Assembly (NCBI GenBank): GCA_963829355.1
Contig: CAWHHZ010000014.1
Span: 1-64,000 of the forward strand
Origin: CAWHHZ01 sp963829355
GTDB taxonomy: Bacteria > Acidobacteriota > Thermoanaerobaculia > Gp7-AA8 > JAHWKK01
Direction: 5' to 3'
Length of the DNA: 64,000 nt
A program made the position numbers and the translations under genes. The notes below the pieces were generated by a model that was not told the DNA's origin, searched no databases, and saw nothing but the letters and a program-made list of their open reading frames with translations. Of the stretch, positions 7,680-15,253 are shown piece after piece (position 1 is the stretch's first letter; each line of letters opens with the position of its first letter).

Positions 7680-7782
7680 ACCTAACGATCTGCCGTTCAC
7701 CGGCGCGGGCACGCATCGGAGACGGCGAATCCACGAGTAACGGTAGCGCGTGCCCGCGTCCGGTGCAACGGCTTGGTTAGCC
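7680..7782 (-). other. attC site 12
   Basis: Bounded by ACCTAAC and GTTAGCC; arms GCCGTTCACCGGCGCGGGCACG and CGTGCCCGCGTCCGGTGCAACGG in outline. Family B. Confidence 0.87.
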
Positions 7783-8061
7783 GGCTGCGGTGAGGTACGC
7801 CACGAAATACGTGACCGACAGACCCAGAAGAAGAAGACCAACCGCAAACCAAACGACAAGAAATACGGTAGCGAACCCACGCCAGGCGGTTTCGGCGAAT
7901 GACCGGACACCCCCTCTTGCCACATGGTCGCGACCAAACCAAGAAGCGGAAAGAACCAACCCCCACCCCACGACAACGATTGAAAACAGGAAGGTGAACC
8001 CGCCGGCGAAAACGGGCTTCGGCGGCTCCACCATCGGAGCCACGAGCATCCAGGCGATCAT
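7777..8061 (-). CDS. Membrane protein of unknown function (cassette gene)
   Basis: 94 residues from ATG at 8061, with about 80 nt between it and the cassette boundary at 8150. Two transmembrane helices (GGFTFLFSIVVVGWGLVLSA and TVFLVVWFAVGLLLLGLSVT) separated by a basic loop. Nearest gene to the missing integrase side, so by integron logic it would be the most recently acquired or most strongly expressed cassette. Function unknown. Confidence 0.5.
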   Translation of the reverse strand: MIAWMLVAPMVEPPKPVFAGGFTFLFSIVVVGWGLVLSASWFGRDHVARGGVRSFAETAWRGFATVFLVVWFAVGLLLLGLSVTYFVAYLTAAG

Positions 8062-8143
8062 TAGAACAAAGCACCGATTGAAAGCACCAGAGCTTCCCGC
8101 CGATGTCTTCGTGAAAAGGAAATGAGCGCTCTGTCCATGGAGC

Positions 8144-8241
8144 GGCTAACTTTTAGTTGAGCTGCCTCACACCGCTCGAGACAGCTCGTCTCAGCGTAGC
8201 AGAAAGTGAGGTGTGAGGTCTGCTCGAACGGCGAGTTGGAC
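8144..8241. other. Possible attI or degenerate 13th attC at the array edge
   Basis: GGCTAAC at 8144-8150 is the usual core box, but the sequence beyond it is unlike the 12 attC sites. A 9-bp inverted pair (CCTCACACC 8165-8173, GGTGTGAGG 8211-8219) encloses a smaller hairpin (GAGAC/GTCTC), and GTTGGAC at 8235-8241 fits the GTTRRRY consensus. This is the position where attI should lie. Sequence alone does not decide between attI and a divergent attC. Confidence 0.4.
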
Positions 8242-8481
8242 GAAGGGTGACGGGTGCCTATGGGTTTTCAATCCATGAAGGCGCCACGTGCTGAGGCCGG
8301 TTCGGCGCAGATCGCGCGTGAAAGGAAAGGACCGACGCGCCGAAAAGCAGGATATTCGGTGGACCGGCTGAAGGAATGGACAGGAAAGAACGACCAGCAC
8401 GGATCGCTCCTCGGACCTCTCCTCGGCGAGCGCCGGGGCATTCGACGAGGGTGAGCGAGTTCGACGAGACCGTGGGGATCG
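8242..8481. other. Non-coding stretch 3' of the IS91 transposase
   Basis: About 240 nt between the array boundary and the end of the transposase gene. It contains open frames but none with protein-like composition. It probably includes the 3' end of the IS91 element; I could not place its terminus. Confidence 0.4.
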
Positions 8482-9606
8482 TCATGAGGTATCAGCCGTC
8501 TCCGGAACAATGAAGTCGAGCCCGAGGAGAGCGAGAAAGTTCATCGTGCCGTCCGAGCACTCGGGGCATTGGCGGAACGTCGTCGGGCGCTCGGGTGGAA
8601 GCGGGATCTCGAGGCCGATCAGATCACGGGCGCGAGCGATGTTCTCGGCCCGGGAGCGATTGGCGAGGAAACCGTAATAGCGGATCCGGACGAACCGCGG
8701 CGGGACGACGTGCATGAGGAATCGCCGGATGAACTCGCTGGTCTCGAGCGAGGTCGTCTTCTGCTCACTGCTGTTGCGGTAGTCCTTGTACGAGAAAGTG
8801 ACCCTGTCACCATCGCAGTCGAGGATGCGCCGGTTCGAAATGGCGATCCGATGCGTGTACGCGGCGAGATAGCCGAGGACCTGCTCAGGCCCGCCGAAGG
8901 GCTGTTTCGAATAGACCACCCAGTCGGTGTGCGAAGCGCGCGCGAGCAGAAGCTCGAAAGCCGTTCTGTCGTGAGCGATCGCCTCGGGCAGGGCGAGCGA
9001 GCCCTCGTCGAAGGCATCCAGCAGCATCCTGGTCAGGACAGTGCGGAAGCGCCGCGAAAGAACCTTGACCGGAAGAAAGAAGGTCTTGCTCGACGAGATC
9101 CATCGCTCTCCATCGAGAGAGAAACCCCCGCCCGGAACGACACAGTGGATGTGCGGATGGAGCGTGAGCAACTGTCCCCATGTGTGGAGCACCGCGAGAA
9201 AGCCGAGCCGCGCACCCATCCGGCTCGCGCCGATCTCGAGCAGCGTCTGCGCGACCGCGCGGAACAGCAGATCATAGAAGACCGCCGGTGCATGCAGCGC
9301 GAGAGGGTTCAGCTTGTCCGGCACGGTGAAGACGACGTGGAAGTATGGAACATTGAGCAGTTCCTTTCGCCGATCCTCGAGCCACTTCGCTCGCGCTTCA
9401 GACTGGCAACGCGGGCAATGCCGGTTGCGGCACGAGTGAAATACGACCGCTTCGTGTCCGCACTTGCTGCAACGATCCCGGTGCCCGCCGAGCTCCGGAG
9501 TCCGGCAGCGAGAGATCGCCCGCATCACCTTCCGCTGCTGACTCGTGGTCGGCCGCGACGCCTGGTACGCGTCCCCCGCCGTCCGCATGATCGTTCCGAG
9601 GTCCAC
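8482..9606 (-). CDS. IS91-family (HUH, Y-type) transposase
   Basis: 374 residues, GTG start at 9606. An N-terminal zinc-binding region (CSKCGHEAVVFHSCRNRHCP, CxxC pairs) is followed by the HUH motif (LHPHIHCVVPGGG, about residue 160) and the catalytic Tyr segment (YLAAYTHRIAISNRR, about residue 250). This is the domain order of single-Tyr IS91/ISCR rolling-circle transposases; length matches intact members (about 370-400). It cuts one strand and moves by rolling-circle replication. It lies where the integron integrase would be expected and may have replaced or displaced it. Confidence 0.9.
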   Translation of the reverse strand: MDLGTIMRTAGDAYQASRPTTSQQRKVMRAISRCRTPELGGHRDRCSKCGHEAVVFHSCRNRHCPRCQSEARAKWLEDRRKELLNVPYFHVVFTVPDKLNPLALHAPAVFYDLLFRAVAQTLLEIGASRMGARLGFLAVLHTWGQLLTLHPHIHCVVPGGGFSLDGERWISSSKTFFLPVKVLSRRFRTVLTRMLLDAFDEGSLALPEAIAHDRTAFELLLARASHTDWVVYSKQPFGGPEQVLGYLAAYTHRIAISNRRILDCDGDRVTFSYKDYRNSSEQKTTSLETSEFIRRFLMHVVPPRFVRIRYYGFLANRSRAENIARARDLIGLEIPLPPERPTTFRQCPECSDGTMNFLALLGLDFIVPETADTS

Positions 9607-9956
9607 ATCCGAGGCTACCTCGGTAAGCCGATATCTCCGAGGACTTTATGCTGCGATCGAACGATCAGGAGAGATCCGGGCGGGGGCAACCAACCGCGAA
9701 ACAAGATCGCGCAGCTTCGTCCAACTAGTCGGTAAGCCGATTTAGACGTACTAATCGAAATCGCGAAATGCGGACGAAAATCTTGTGATGTGCGGTTTTC
9801 AATCGGCTCTATCCCTTAGGTTCAGGACGTTATCGCGATTGGGGATCGCGGTAACGTCGGTCAGTTCGTCATGATTCATAGGGCGAGGCTGTCGAGCGGC
9901 GGCGGTCCGGTGCCGAGAAATGTTCCGGGCATCATCTCTGCCGTTGTCGCGCAAGA
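9607..9956. other. Non-coding region upstream of the IS91 transposase
   Basis: No credible gene. A 12-bp direct repeat CGGTAAGCCGAT occurs at 9621-9632 and 9730-9741, and a strong hairpin lies at 9827-9857 (listed separately). The region probably contains the IS91 5' terminus and the terminator of the VOC gene or a replication signal. Confidence 0.45.
9827..9857. repeat. 13-bp stem hairpin near the IS91 end
   Basis: ACGTTATCGCGAT pairs with ATCGCGGTAACGT across a TGGGG loop, with one G-T wobble. No T-tract follows on either strand, so it is not a typical Rho-independent terminator. Hairpins of this sort mark termini of IS91-type elements. Confidence 0.5.
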
Positions 9957-10319
9957 TCACTCAGTCTCGCCCTCGGACCAGACGGCGAGCTCGTAGCCGG
10001 AGGGGTCGCGGAAGTGGAAGCGGCGGCCTCCGGGGAAATCGAAAGTCTCTTTCACGATCGTGCCGCCGTGGGCCACGACGTCTTCCTCGACCTGCTCGAG
10101 GTCCACGGCATAGATGATCACGAGCGCTCCTCCGGGTTGCGCGGCCTCCGCCTTGAAGAAGCCTCCCGCCAAACGGCCATCGGCGAAGCTGGTGTAGTCC
10201 GGTCCGTAGTCCGTGAAGGTCCAGCCGAAGACTGCCTCGTAGAAGCGCTTTGCCTTCTCGAGATCAGGTACCCCGAGCTCGATGTAGTCGATTCGCCGGT
10301 CGTGTTCCTCTTGTGACAT
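9957..10319 (-). CDS. VOC (glyoxalase/bleomycin resistance) family protein
   Basis: 120 residues from ATG at 10319, preceded by AGGAG and a TACAAT box. Contains the beta-alpha-beta-beta-beta VOC module: RIDYIELGVPDLEKAKRFYE at the start, FGWTFTDYG, GGFF, and the final FRDPSGYELAVW. Small single-module VOC proteins bind a metal and act as lyases, isomerases or binding proteins; the substrate cannot be told here. First gene of conserved chromosome after the IS. Confidence 0.8.
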   Translation of the reverse strand: MSQEEHDRRIDYIELGVPDLEKAKRFYEAVFGWTFTDYGPDYTSFADGRLAGGFFKAEAAQPGGALVIIYAVDLEQVEEDVVAHGGTIVKETFDFPGGRRFHFRDPSGYELAVWSEGETE

Positions 10320-10356
10320 GAGAGCTCCTATTGTAACTGCAACATCAGCCGACACG

Positions 10357-10938
10357 TCAGGTGTCGTCCTCGTCGATCCAGCGGCGGGTCGGTGGCGGCT
10401 CGTAGCTCGACAGGGCGTCGAGAAGAAGATCGGGATCGGCCTGGACACGCAGCATGTCGCGATGCATCTTCTGAATGAAGTCGCTTGTACTCATGTACTC
10501 GACCATTCCGATCAGCAGATCCCAGAACCCGGCTACGTTCAGAAGCCCCACCGGCTTGCGGTGCAGGCCCAACTGTCCCCACGTCCACACCTCGAAGAGC
10601 TCCTCGAGCGTCCCGAGGCCGCCGGGGAGCGCGACGAATGCATCAGACTTCTCCGCCATCATCGCTTTCCGCTCGTGCATCGACTCGACCACGTGCAGCT
10701 CGGTCAATCCGTTGTGCGCGTGCTCATGATCGACGAGTGCAGTGGGAATCACGCCGATGACCTCGCCGCCGTTGTCGAGCACGCTGTCCGCCAGTGCTCC
10801 CATCAACCCGAGATTGCCGCCCCCGTAAACCAGAGTGTAGCCGCGGTAGGCGAGGCGTTCTCCGAAGGCGCGTGCCGCGGCCTCGAACGCGGGATTCGAG
10901 CCGTTCTTCGACCCGCAGAACACACAGATTCGTTTCAT
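10357..10938 (-). CDS. LOG-family protein (putative nucleoside 5'-monophosphate phosphoribohydrolase)
   Basis: 193 residues. Rossmann-like LOG/TIGR00730 protein: N-terminal ICVFCGSKNGSNP, YGGGNLGLMGALAD near residue 38-51, and the diagnostic PGGLGTLEELFEVWTW at 105-120 with the catalytic Glu. Members hydrolyse the N-glycosidic bond of nucleoside monophosphates (cytokinin-activating in plants and some bacteria). Its start overlaps the stop of the upstream oxidase gene by 4 nt (ATGA), indicating coupled translation. Confidence 0.9.
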   Translation of the reverse strand: MKRICVFCGSKNGSNPAFEAAARAFGERLAYRGYTLVYGGGNLGLMGALADSVLDNGGEVIGVIPTALVDHEHAHNGLTELHVVESMHERKAMMAEKSDAFVALPGGLGTLEELFEVWTWGQLGLHRKPVGLLNVAGFWDLLIGMVEYMSTSDFIQKMHRDMLRVQADPDLLLDALSSYEPPPTRRWIDEDDT

Positions 10939-12359
10939 TTGCTGCTCCGTCCCAGTCCGAGCACGGACTCGGTGTAGTCATTGGTGAATCGTCCCGCTGG
11001 ATCGAGGCGGCGACAGATCTCCCGAAACTCCTGCATCCGCGGGTAGAGCGACTCGAGCTCGGAGCCGCCGAGCGAATGATACTTCCCCCAGTGCGGCCGC
11101 GCACCATACTCGCTCCTCAGCACGTCGAGCACCGTATCGGCGAAGACGTAGAATCGTGTGCGCGGCTCGAAGTAGCTGAACAGACTGATCGAGTACCACC
11201 ACGGTTCCCCATCCCGCGGGCTCGCCATCGAGATCAGCGTGTCGTCCTTCAGAATGCGGCGGACAAAAATCGGGTAGTGATGCGCATAGTAGCCACGCGA
11301 GCCGAGGACGCGATCGCGGATCCCCGCACGCTCGAGCGCGGCGATTGTCTGCTCGGAGAGCGTGTCGGCGTCACCCGCGTACCACGCCGTGAGATCGCGC
11401 ACGAGATCCATCGCCGGAGCGAGCCTGCTTCGCGGCACGAAGATCTCCATCTCGAGGTGGCGGAACCAGTGATGATTCATCGTCAGCATCATCGGCGAGT
11501 CACCCGTCACATCGATTCCGGTCACGAGCATCTTCGGCAGTGCATGTTTGAAGAAACCGATCACCGCGCGATCGCTGCCGAACTTCTGCAGAAGAGCGAG
11601 TCCCTTGAAGATCGTGTGCGCGACCGCATCGGTGTTGACGACGTTCCATGCCTTGTAGACGTGGCTCTTCACGGACTGGGGCGGGGCCGAGGTCTTGCGA
11701 CGGCGGTAGACGTAGTACTTCCACGCGTACGGCATCAGAAAGAACTGCTGGAGTGGCCACTCCTCTTCGCCCGCCAGCACCTCGTTGAGATCTGCTGCGG
11801 ACTCGAATCGCTCCTCGACACTCCATGAAGGGGTGAGCTCCAGCTCGAGCTCCGTAATGATGCCGAGTGCGCCGAGGGAGCAGCGCGCCGCGAGGAGCTC
11901 GGGGCCGCCGTCGATCTCATGAATTCGGGGCTCACCGTTGTCGCCGATCGTGACGATCCGGAGACGCCGTACGAAGCTCGAGAGGCTCCTGCTGCCGGAA
12001 CCGTGCGTTCCGGTCGACACTGCGCCGGAGATGCTCTGCTCGAGGACTGCTCCCATTGTCGGCATGGCGAGGTTCGCTTCGATGAGGCGGTCGACCAACG
12101 GCTCGAGCCGGCAGCCGGCGCCGATCATCGCGGTGGGGGAGTGGAGGTCGCCTCTGATGCTGATCGCATCGAAGCGTTCCATCTCGATCAGAACGCCCTC
12201 GGTCGCGGGCGCCGCGGACCAGGAGTGGAGCGAGCCTCGAGCACGGAAGCGATCTTTCGGATGCTGCCGGAGCACGTCGAGCAACTCTTCCTCCGATCCA
12301 GGACGAGAGATCAGGCGGGGAGAGAAGGTGATGTTGTTGCCGAAGTTGCGGAGCTCCAT
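10935..12359 (-). CDS. FAD-linked aldonolactone oxidase (L-gulono/D-arabinono-1,4-lactone oxidase family)
   Basis: 474 residues. N-terminal PCMH-type FAD-binding domain (RARGSLHSWS about 38-47, STGTHGSGS near 115) and C-terminal ALO domain ending in the family's HWGKYHSL motif near residue 425. These enzymes oxidise aldonolactones to ascorbate-like products with O2 as acceptor. The flavin-attachment His seen in some members is not evident, so FAD may be non-covalent. TACAAT lies 7 nt before the ATG and there is no Shine-Dalgarno, suggesting a leaderless mRNA. First gene of a two-gene operon with the LOG gene. Confidence 0.85.
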   Translation of the reverse strand: MELRNFGNNITFSPRLISRPGSEEELLDVLRQHPKDRFRARGSLHSWSAAPATEGVLIEMERFDAISIRGDLHSPTAMIGAGCRLEPLVDRLIEANLAMPTMGAVLEQSISGAVSTGTHGSGSRSLSSFVRRLRIVTIGDNGEPRIHEIDGGPELLAARCSLGALGIITELELELTPSWSVEERFESAADLNEVLAGEEEWPLQQFFLMPYAWKYYVYRRRKTSAPPQSVKSHVYKAWNVVNTDAVAHTIFKGLALLQKFGSDRAVIGFFKHALPKMLVTGIDVTGDSPMMLTMNHHWFRHLEMEIFVPRSRLAPAMDLVRDLTAWYAGDADTLSEQTIAALERAGIRDRVLGSRGYYAHHYPIFVRRILKDDTLISMASPRDGEPWWYSISLFSYFEPRTRFYVFADTVLDVLRSEYGARPHWGKYHSLGGSELESLYPRMQEFREICRRLDPAGRFTNDYTESVLGLGRSSK

Positions 12360-12366
12360 AGAGGAT

Positions 12367-12372
12367 ATTGTA
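12367..12372 (-). promoter_or_regulatory. -10 box (TACAAT) of the lactone oxidase operon
   Basis: TACAAT on the minus strand ends 7 nt before the ATG at 12359, so transcription would begin at or next to the start codon. Confidence 0.5.
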
Positions 12373-12389
12373 GGGGACGGGGAGGGTGT

Positions 12390-12515
12390 GGGTCGCGCGG
12401 CTCGCGCGATGTCAGTGGGCGTCTCGCCCGCTGACTGTTTTTCCAGCGGATTGATATTTTCTCGAGTCGCATGCCGGCGGGGACCAAGGCATGCATCGCG
12501 CGGGACGCGCGACCC
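12390..12515. repeat. Imperfect inverted repeat
   Basis: A 22-nt arm beginning GGGTCGCGCGGCTCGC (12390) is repeated inverted at 12494-12515 (18 of 22 positions pair), enclosing about 80 nt. It lies between the divergent lactone oxidase and hydrolase genes. Purpose unknown. Confidence 0.5.
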
Positions 12516-12637
12516 GCACGCGGCATAGACTCAGTTATTGTGCATGTTTCTTGAAAGTGAGGCGACATAATGGGGTAACGTTTTCATTTCCTGCAAAGAA
12601 GAGCGAGGGACGAAGCCTGATCGTTCCGCTCGCGGGG

Positions 12638-13504
12638 ATGATTGCGGCCGGGGTGCTGGGGAGTGCGGAGATTGGAAGACGGCTTTTCCGGGACGCGCAC
12701 CTGTTCGATCCGGTGAGCGACCCGGTCACCAGCTGGAATCCCACGGACTACGGCTTCAAGCCGGGACAATCAGAAGAGGTCACCTTCGAGTCCGACGGGA
12801 TCGAGCTGTACGGCTGGTACTGCCGTGCGGAGAGGCCACGCGCATCGATTCTCTTCTGCCACGGTAAATCGGGAAACATCACCTGGTTTGCTCACGGGGT
12901 GAAGGCGCTGGTGGACGCCGGCTTCAACGTCCTGACCTTCGATTACCGCGGGTTTGGTCGCAGTGGGGGCCGACCCTCGATCCGGGGAGTCGTCCGGGAC
13001 ACCGTAGCTGCGGCGAGCCTCCATGACGAGCTGAAGCCTGAAGATCTTCCGTCGATCCTCTGGGGCTATTCGCTGGGTGGAGCGATTGGCGCGGAGGCAT
13101 TCCTGCTGTGCGAGTTCGACGGTGTGGTACTCCAGTCGACGTTCACGTCCCTGCCGGAGATCACTCGTCTCCACTATCCCGGCACGCCGCTTCATCTTCT
13201 CGCGGGCACGCTCTACAACACGCTCTCGTTCGTAGAGAGCCTCGACCTTCCTCTTCTCATTCTTCACGGAGATGAGGACGAAACCGTGCCGATCGAGATG
13301 GGGCGAATGCTCCACGAAGGATGTCCCGGCAGCACGATGCTGACGATTCCAGGCGGCATGCACCGGGATCTGTTCGAGGTGGCATCGACGCGCATCTGCC
13401 GTGCCGTACAGTCGTTCGCTCCGAGGGTCCGGATGAAGCAGCTACTCCGTCGAGCCGCTGCCTCGCGGACGACGACCTCGCCGCCGCCGCCGGCCGCGAC
13501 GTAG
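12638..13504 (+). CDS. Alpha/beta hydrolase, probably membrane-anchored
   Basis: 288 residues from ATG at 12638; a GTG at 12557 would add 27 residues including a more complete N-terminal hydrophobic segment (SLIVPLAGMIAAGVLG). Serine hydrolase: oxyanion region FCHGKSGN, nucleophile elbow GYSLGG, acid in HGDEDETVP, and His in GGMHRD. Close in style to the BEM46/YqiA-like hydrolases that hydrolyse esters or amides. The last 63 nt overlap the 3' end of the convergent RNase E/G gene, so its Pro/Arg-rich tail (TTTSPPPPAAT) is of uncertain value. Confidence 0.85.
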   Translation: MIAAGVLGSAEIGRRLFRDAHLFDPVSDPVTSWNPTDYGFKPGQSEEVTFESDGIELYGWYCRAERPRASILFCHGKSGNITWFAHGVKALVDAGFNVLTFDYRGFGRSGGRPSIRGVVRDTVAAASLHDELKPEDLPSILWGYSLGGAIGAEAFLLCEFDGVVLQSTFTSLPEITRLHYPGTPLHLLAGTLYNTLSFVESLDLPLLILHGDEDETVPIEMGRMLHEGCPGSTMLTIPGGMHRDLFEVASTRICRAVQSFAPRVRMKQLLRRAAASRTTTSPPPPAAT

Positions 13505-15238
13505 AGGCTCCTGCTCTCCAGCGTCTTTCTCTGCCGATTCAGATCCCTTCGTATCCGTTGCCGGAGCCGTTGTTTCTTTGCCGGAGGACTCCGGAGCGCC
13601 TTGTTGTGAGGCCGCCTCGGCAGACTTCTTCTTGCGACGCTTCTTCTTCGGCTTCCGCGGCGGCTGAGATGATTCCGCGGCGTCGCCCGCCCGCCGGTCC
13701 GGTGTCTCTGGGATCTCGACCATCTCCGGTTTCGGATTCTGCTTCTGCTCTCTCTGCTCGAGCGGTACGGTCCGTCTGAACCACTCGAGCTCCTGCTCGG
13801 AGCGGTGCAGCGAAGTGGAGGCAATGATCTCGACCTTCAGCTCGAACCGCTCCTCGAGGTGGACGATGTCGCCACGTCTATCATTCTGAACGGCGTCCGC
13901 CAGCTCGGGATGGAGACCGACTCGAACGCGCTCGATCGGCGTCGTGGCTGCGTGTGCCTCGATGCGACGCAGAAGACTGAGTCCGACGATCTCGGGACTC
14001 GCGATGCGGCCCGTTCCACCACAGGTCGGGCAGGCGCGCTGGGTCCGGATGTCGAGCGCCTGCTGAAGTCGCTGCCGGTTGATCTCGAGGAGCCCGTTCG
14101 GGCTGATCCGTCCGACCGTGAAACGTGCGCGGTCGGCCTTCATCGCATCGCGCAATTCCTTCTCGATCGTCTTCTGCTGCTTGGAGCTCTTCATGTCGAT
14201 GAAATCGGCGACGATGAGCCCTCCGATGTCGCGCAGCCGCAACTGCCTCGCGATCTCGCGCGCGGCTTCGAGATTGGTCTGGTACGCCGTCTCCTGCTGG
14301 GTTCCAGCCTTGACCTTTCCGGAGTTCACATCGACGGCGATCAGCGCCTCGGTCCGGTCGATCACGATGGAGCCGCCGCTCGGGAGTGTGACCGTGCGCT
14401 CATGGATCCGCTCGATTTGCGACTCCACGTCGAAACGCGAAAAGAGGGGAGTCTTCTCGTTGTAGCGAGTCACCTTCACGCGACCACGCGGTGTGAAGAT
14501 GCTGACGTAGTGGCGCACCTTCTGGAACGCCTTCTCGTCGTCGACGATCACCTCGCGCACGTCGGCGCCGAGGAAGTCGCGCAGCGATCGGAGAATGATG
14601 TCCTGGTCGTTGTAGAGCCGCTTTGGTCCCTTTCCTTCTTTCGCGTCCTTCTGGATGTCTTCCCAGACTTTGAGAAGTGCGTTGAAGTCGCGGTTCAGCG
14701 TGGTCTTGTTCTGCTGGAGCGCGTTCGTCCGGACGATGAAGCCTGCTCCCTCGGGGACATCGAGTTTGGAGGCCTGCTGTTTGAGCGCCTTCCGGACGTC
14801 CTCGTCCTCGACCTTGCGCGAGACTCCCCGCACGTCGTCGTACGGATTGAGAATGATGTATCGGCCGGCGAGCGAGAGATTCGTCGTGAGGGCAGCTCCC
14901 TTCTGGTCGACCGGTTCTCTGGTGACCTGAACGAGGAGCTCTGCGCCGCGCCTCGTGATGTCCTGGACGCGTGGTGGTCCCGGCTGCTTGTTCCCCTTCT
15001 CCCAGAGCTGCTCGACAATCTCGTTTGCGGGTAGGAAGCCGTTTCTCTCGGCTCCGTAGTTGACGAACGCCGCGTTGAGACTCGGCTCGACGTTCACGAC
15101 GGTCGCGCGATAGATGTTGCCTCGGTCCTGTGCGGATTCGGCGACCTGGACCTGAAAGTCCTGAAGCGTCGAATTCTCGATTGTTGCAATCCGGATCTCT
15201 TCCGGATTTTGTGCGTTGATGAGCATTTTTCGGCTCAC
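13442..15238 (-). CDS. rng: Ribonuclease E/G family endoribonuclease
   Basis: 598 residues from GTG at 15238, preceded by AGGAGGATAT. S1-like domain about 36-125, RNase-H-like and DNase-like catalytic parts with the metal ligands in DVNSG (303-307) and ADFIDM (344-349), and the zinc-link CPTC (403-406). The C-terminal 100 residues are a low-complexity acidic then very basic tail (KKKRRKKKS, RRGRRRRRGRRPRGS) likely to bind RNA. It cleaves single-stranded A/U-rich RNA in rRNA maturation and mRNA turnover. It follows the oxidoreductase gene by 15 nt. Length is intermediate between RNase G and E. Confidence 0.93.
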   Translation of the reverse strand: MSRKMLINAQNPEEIRIATIENSTLQDFQVQVAESAQDRGNIYRATVVNVEPSLNAAFVNYGAERNGFLPANEIVEQLWEKGNKQPGPPRVQDITRRGAELLVQVTREPVDQKGAALTTNLSLAGRYIILNPYDDVRGVSRKVEDEDVRKALKQQASKLDVPEGAGFIVRTNALQQNKTTLNRDFNALLKVWEDIQKDAKEGKGPKRLYNDQDIILRSLRDFLGADVREVIVDDEKAFQKVRHYVSIFTPRGRVKVTRYNEKTPLFSRFDVESQIERIHERTVTLPSGGSIVIDRTEALIAVDVNSGKVKAGTQQETAYQTNLEAAREIARQLRLRDIGGLIVADFIDMKSSKQQKTIEKELRDAMKADRARFTVGRISPNGLLEINRQRLQQALDIRTQRACPTCGGTGRIASPEIVGLSLLRRIEAHAATTPIERVRVGLHPELADAVQNDRRGDIVHLEERFELKVEIIASTSLHRSEQELEWFRRTVPLEQREQKQNPKPEMVEIPETPDRRAGDAAESSQPPRKPKKKRRKKKSAEAASQQGAPESSGKETTAPATDTKGSESAEKDAGEQEPLRRGRRRRRGRRPRGSGSTE

Positions 15239-15253
15239 ATATCCTCCTGTACT

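Noticed and set aside
2139..7740. Several open frames starting with nearly the same peptide (NPPSPVRARAGERGS type)
   Set aside because: The shared peptide is the attC sequence translated by chance; the real starts lie after the attC.
1008..7782. Regularly spaced repeats resembling a CRISPR array
   Set aside because: Units are about 100 nt, internally palindromic with GTTRRRY/RYYYAAC ends and separated by whole genes; these are attC sites.
8569..9735. 388-codon plus-strand open frame
   Set aside because: Antisense to the IS91 transposase with its HUH and zinc motifs.
13805..15034. 409-codon plus-strand open frame
   Set aside because: Antisense to the RNase E/G gene, which has all catalytic motifs; a GC-rich shadow frame.
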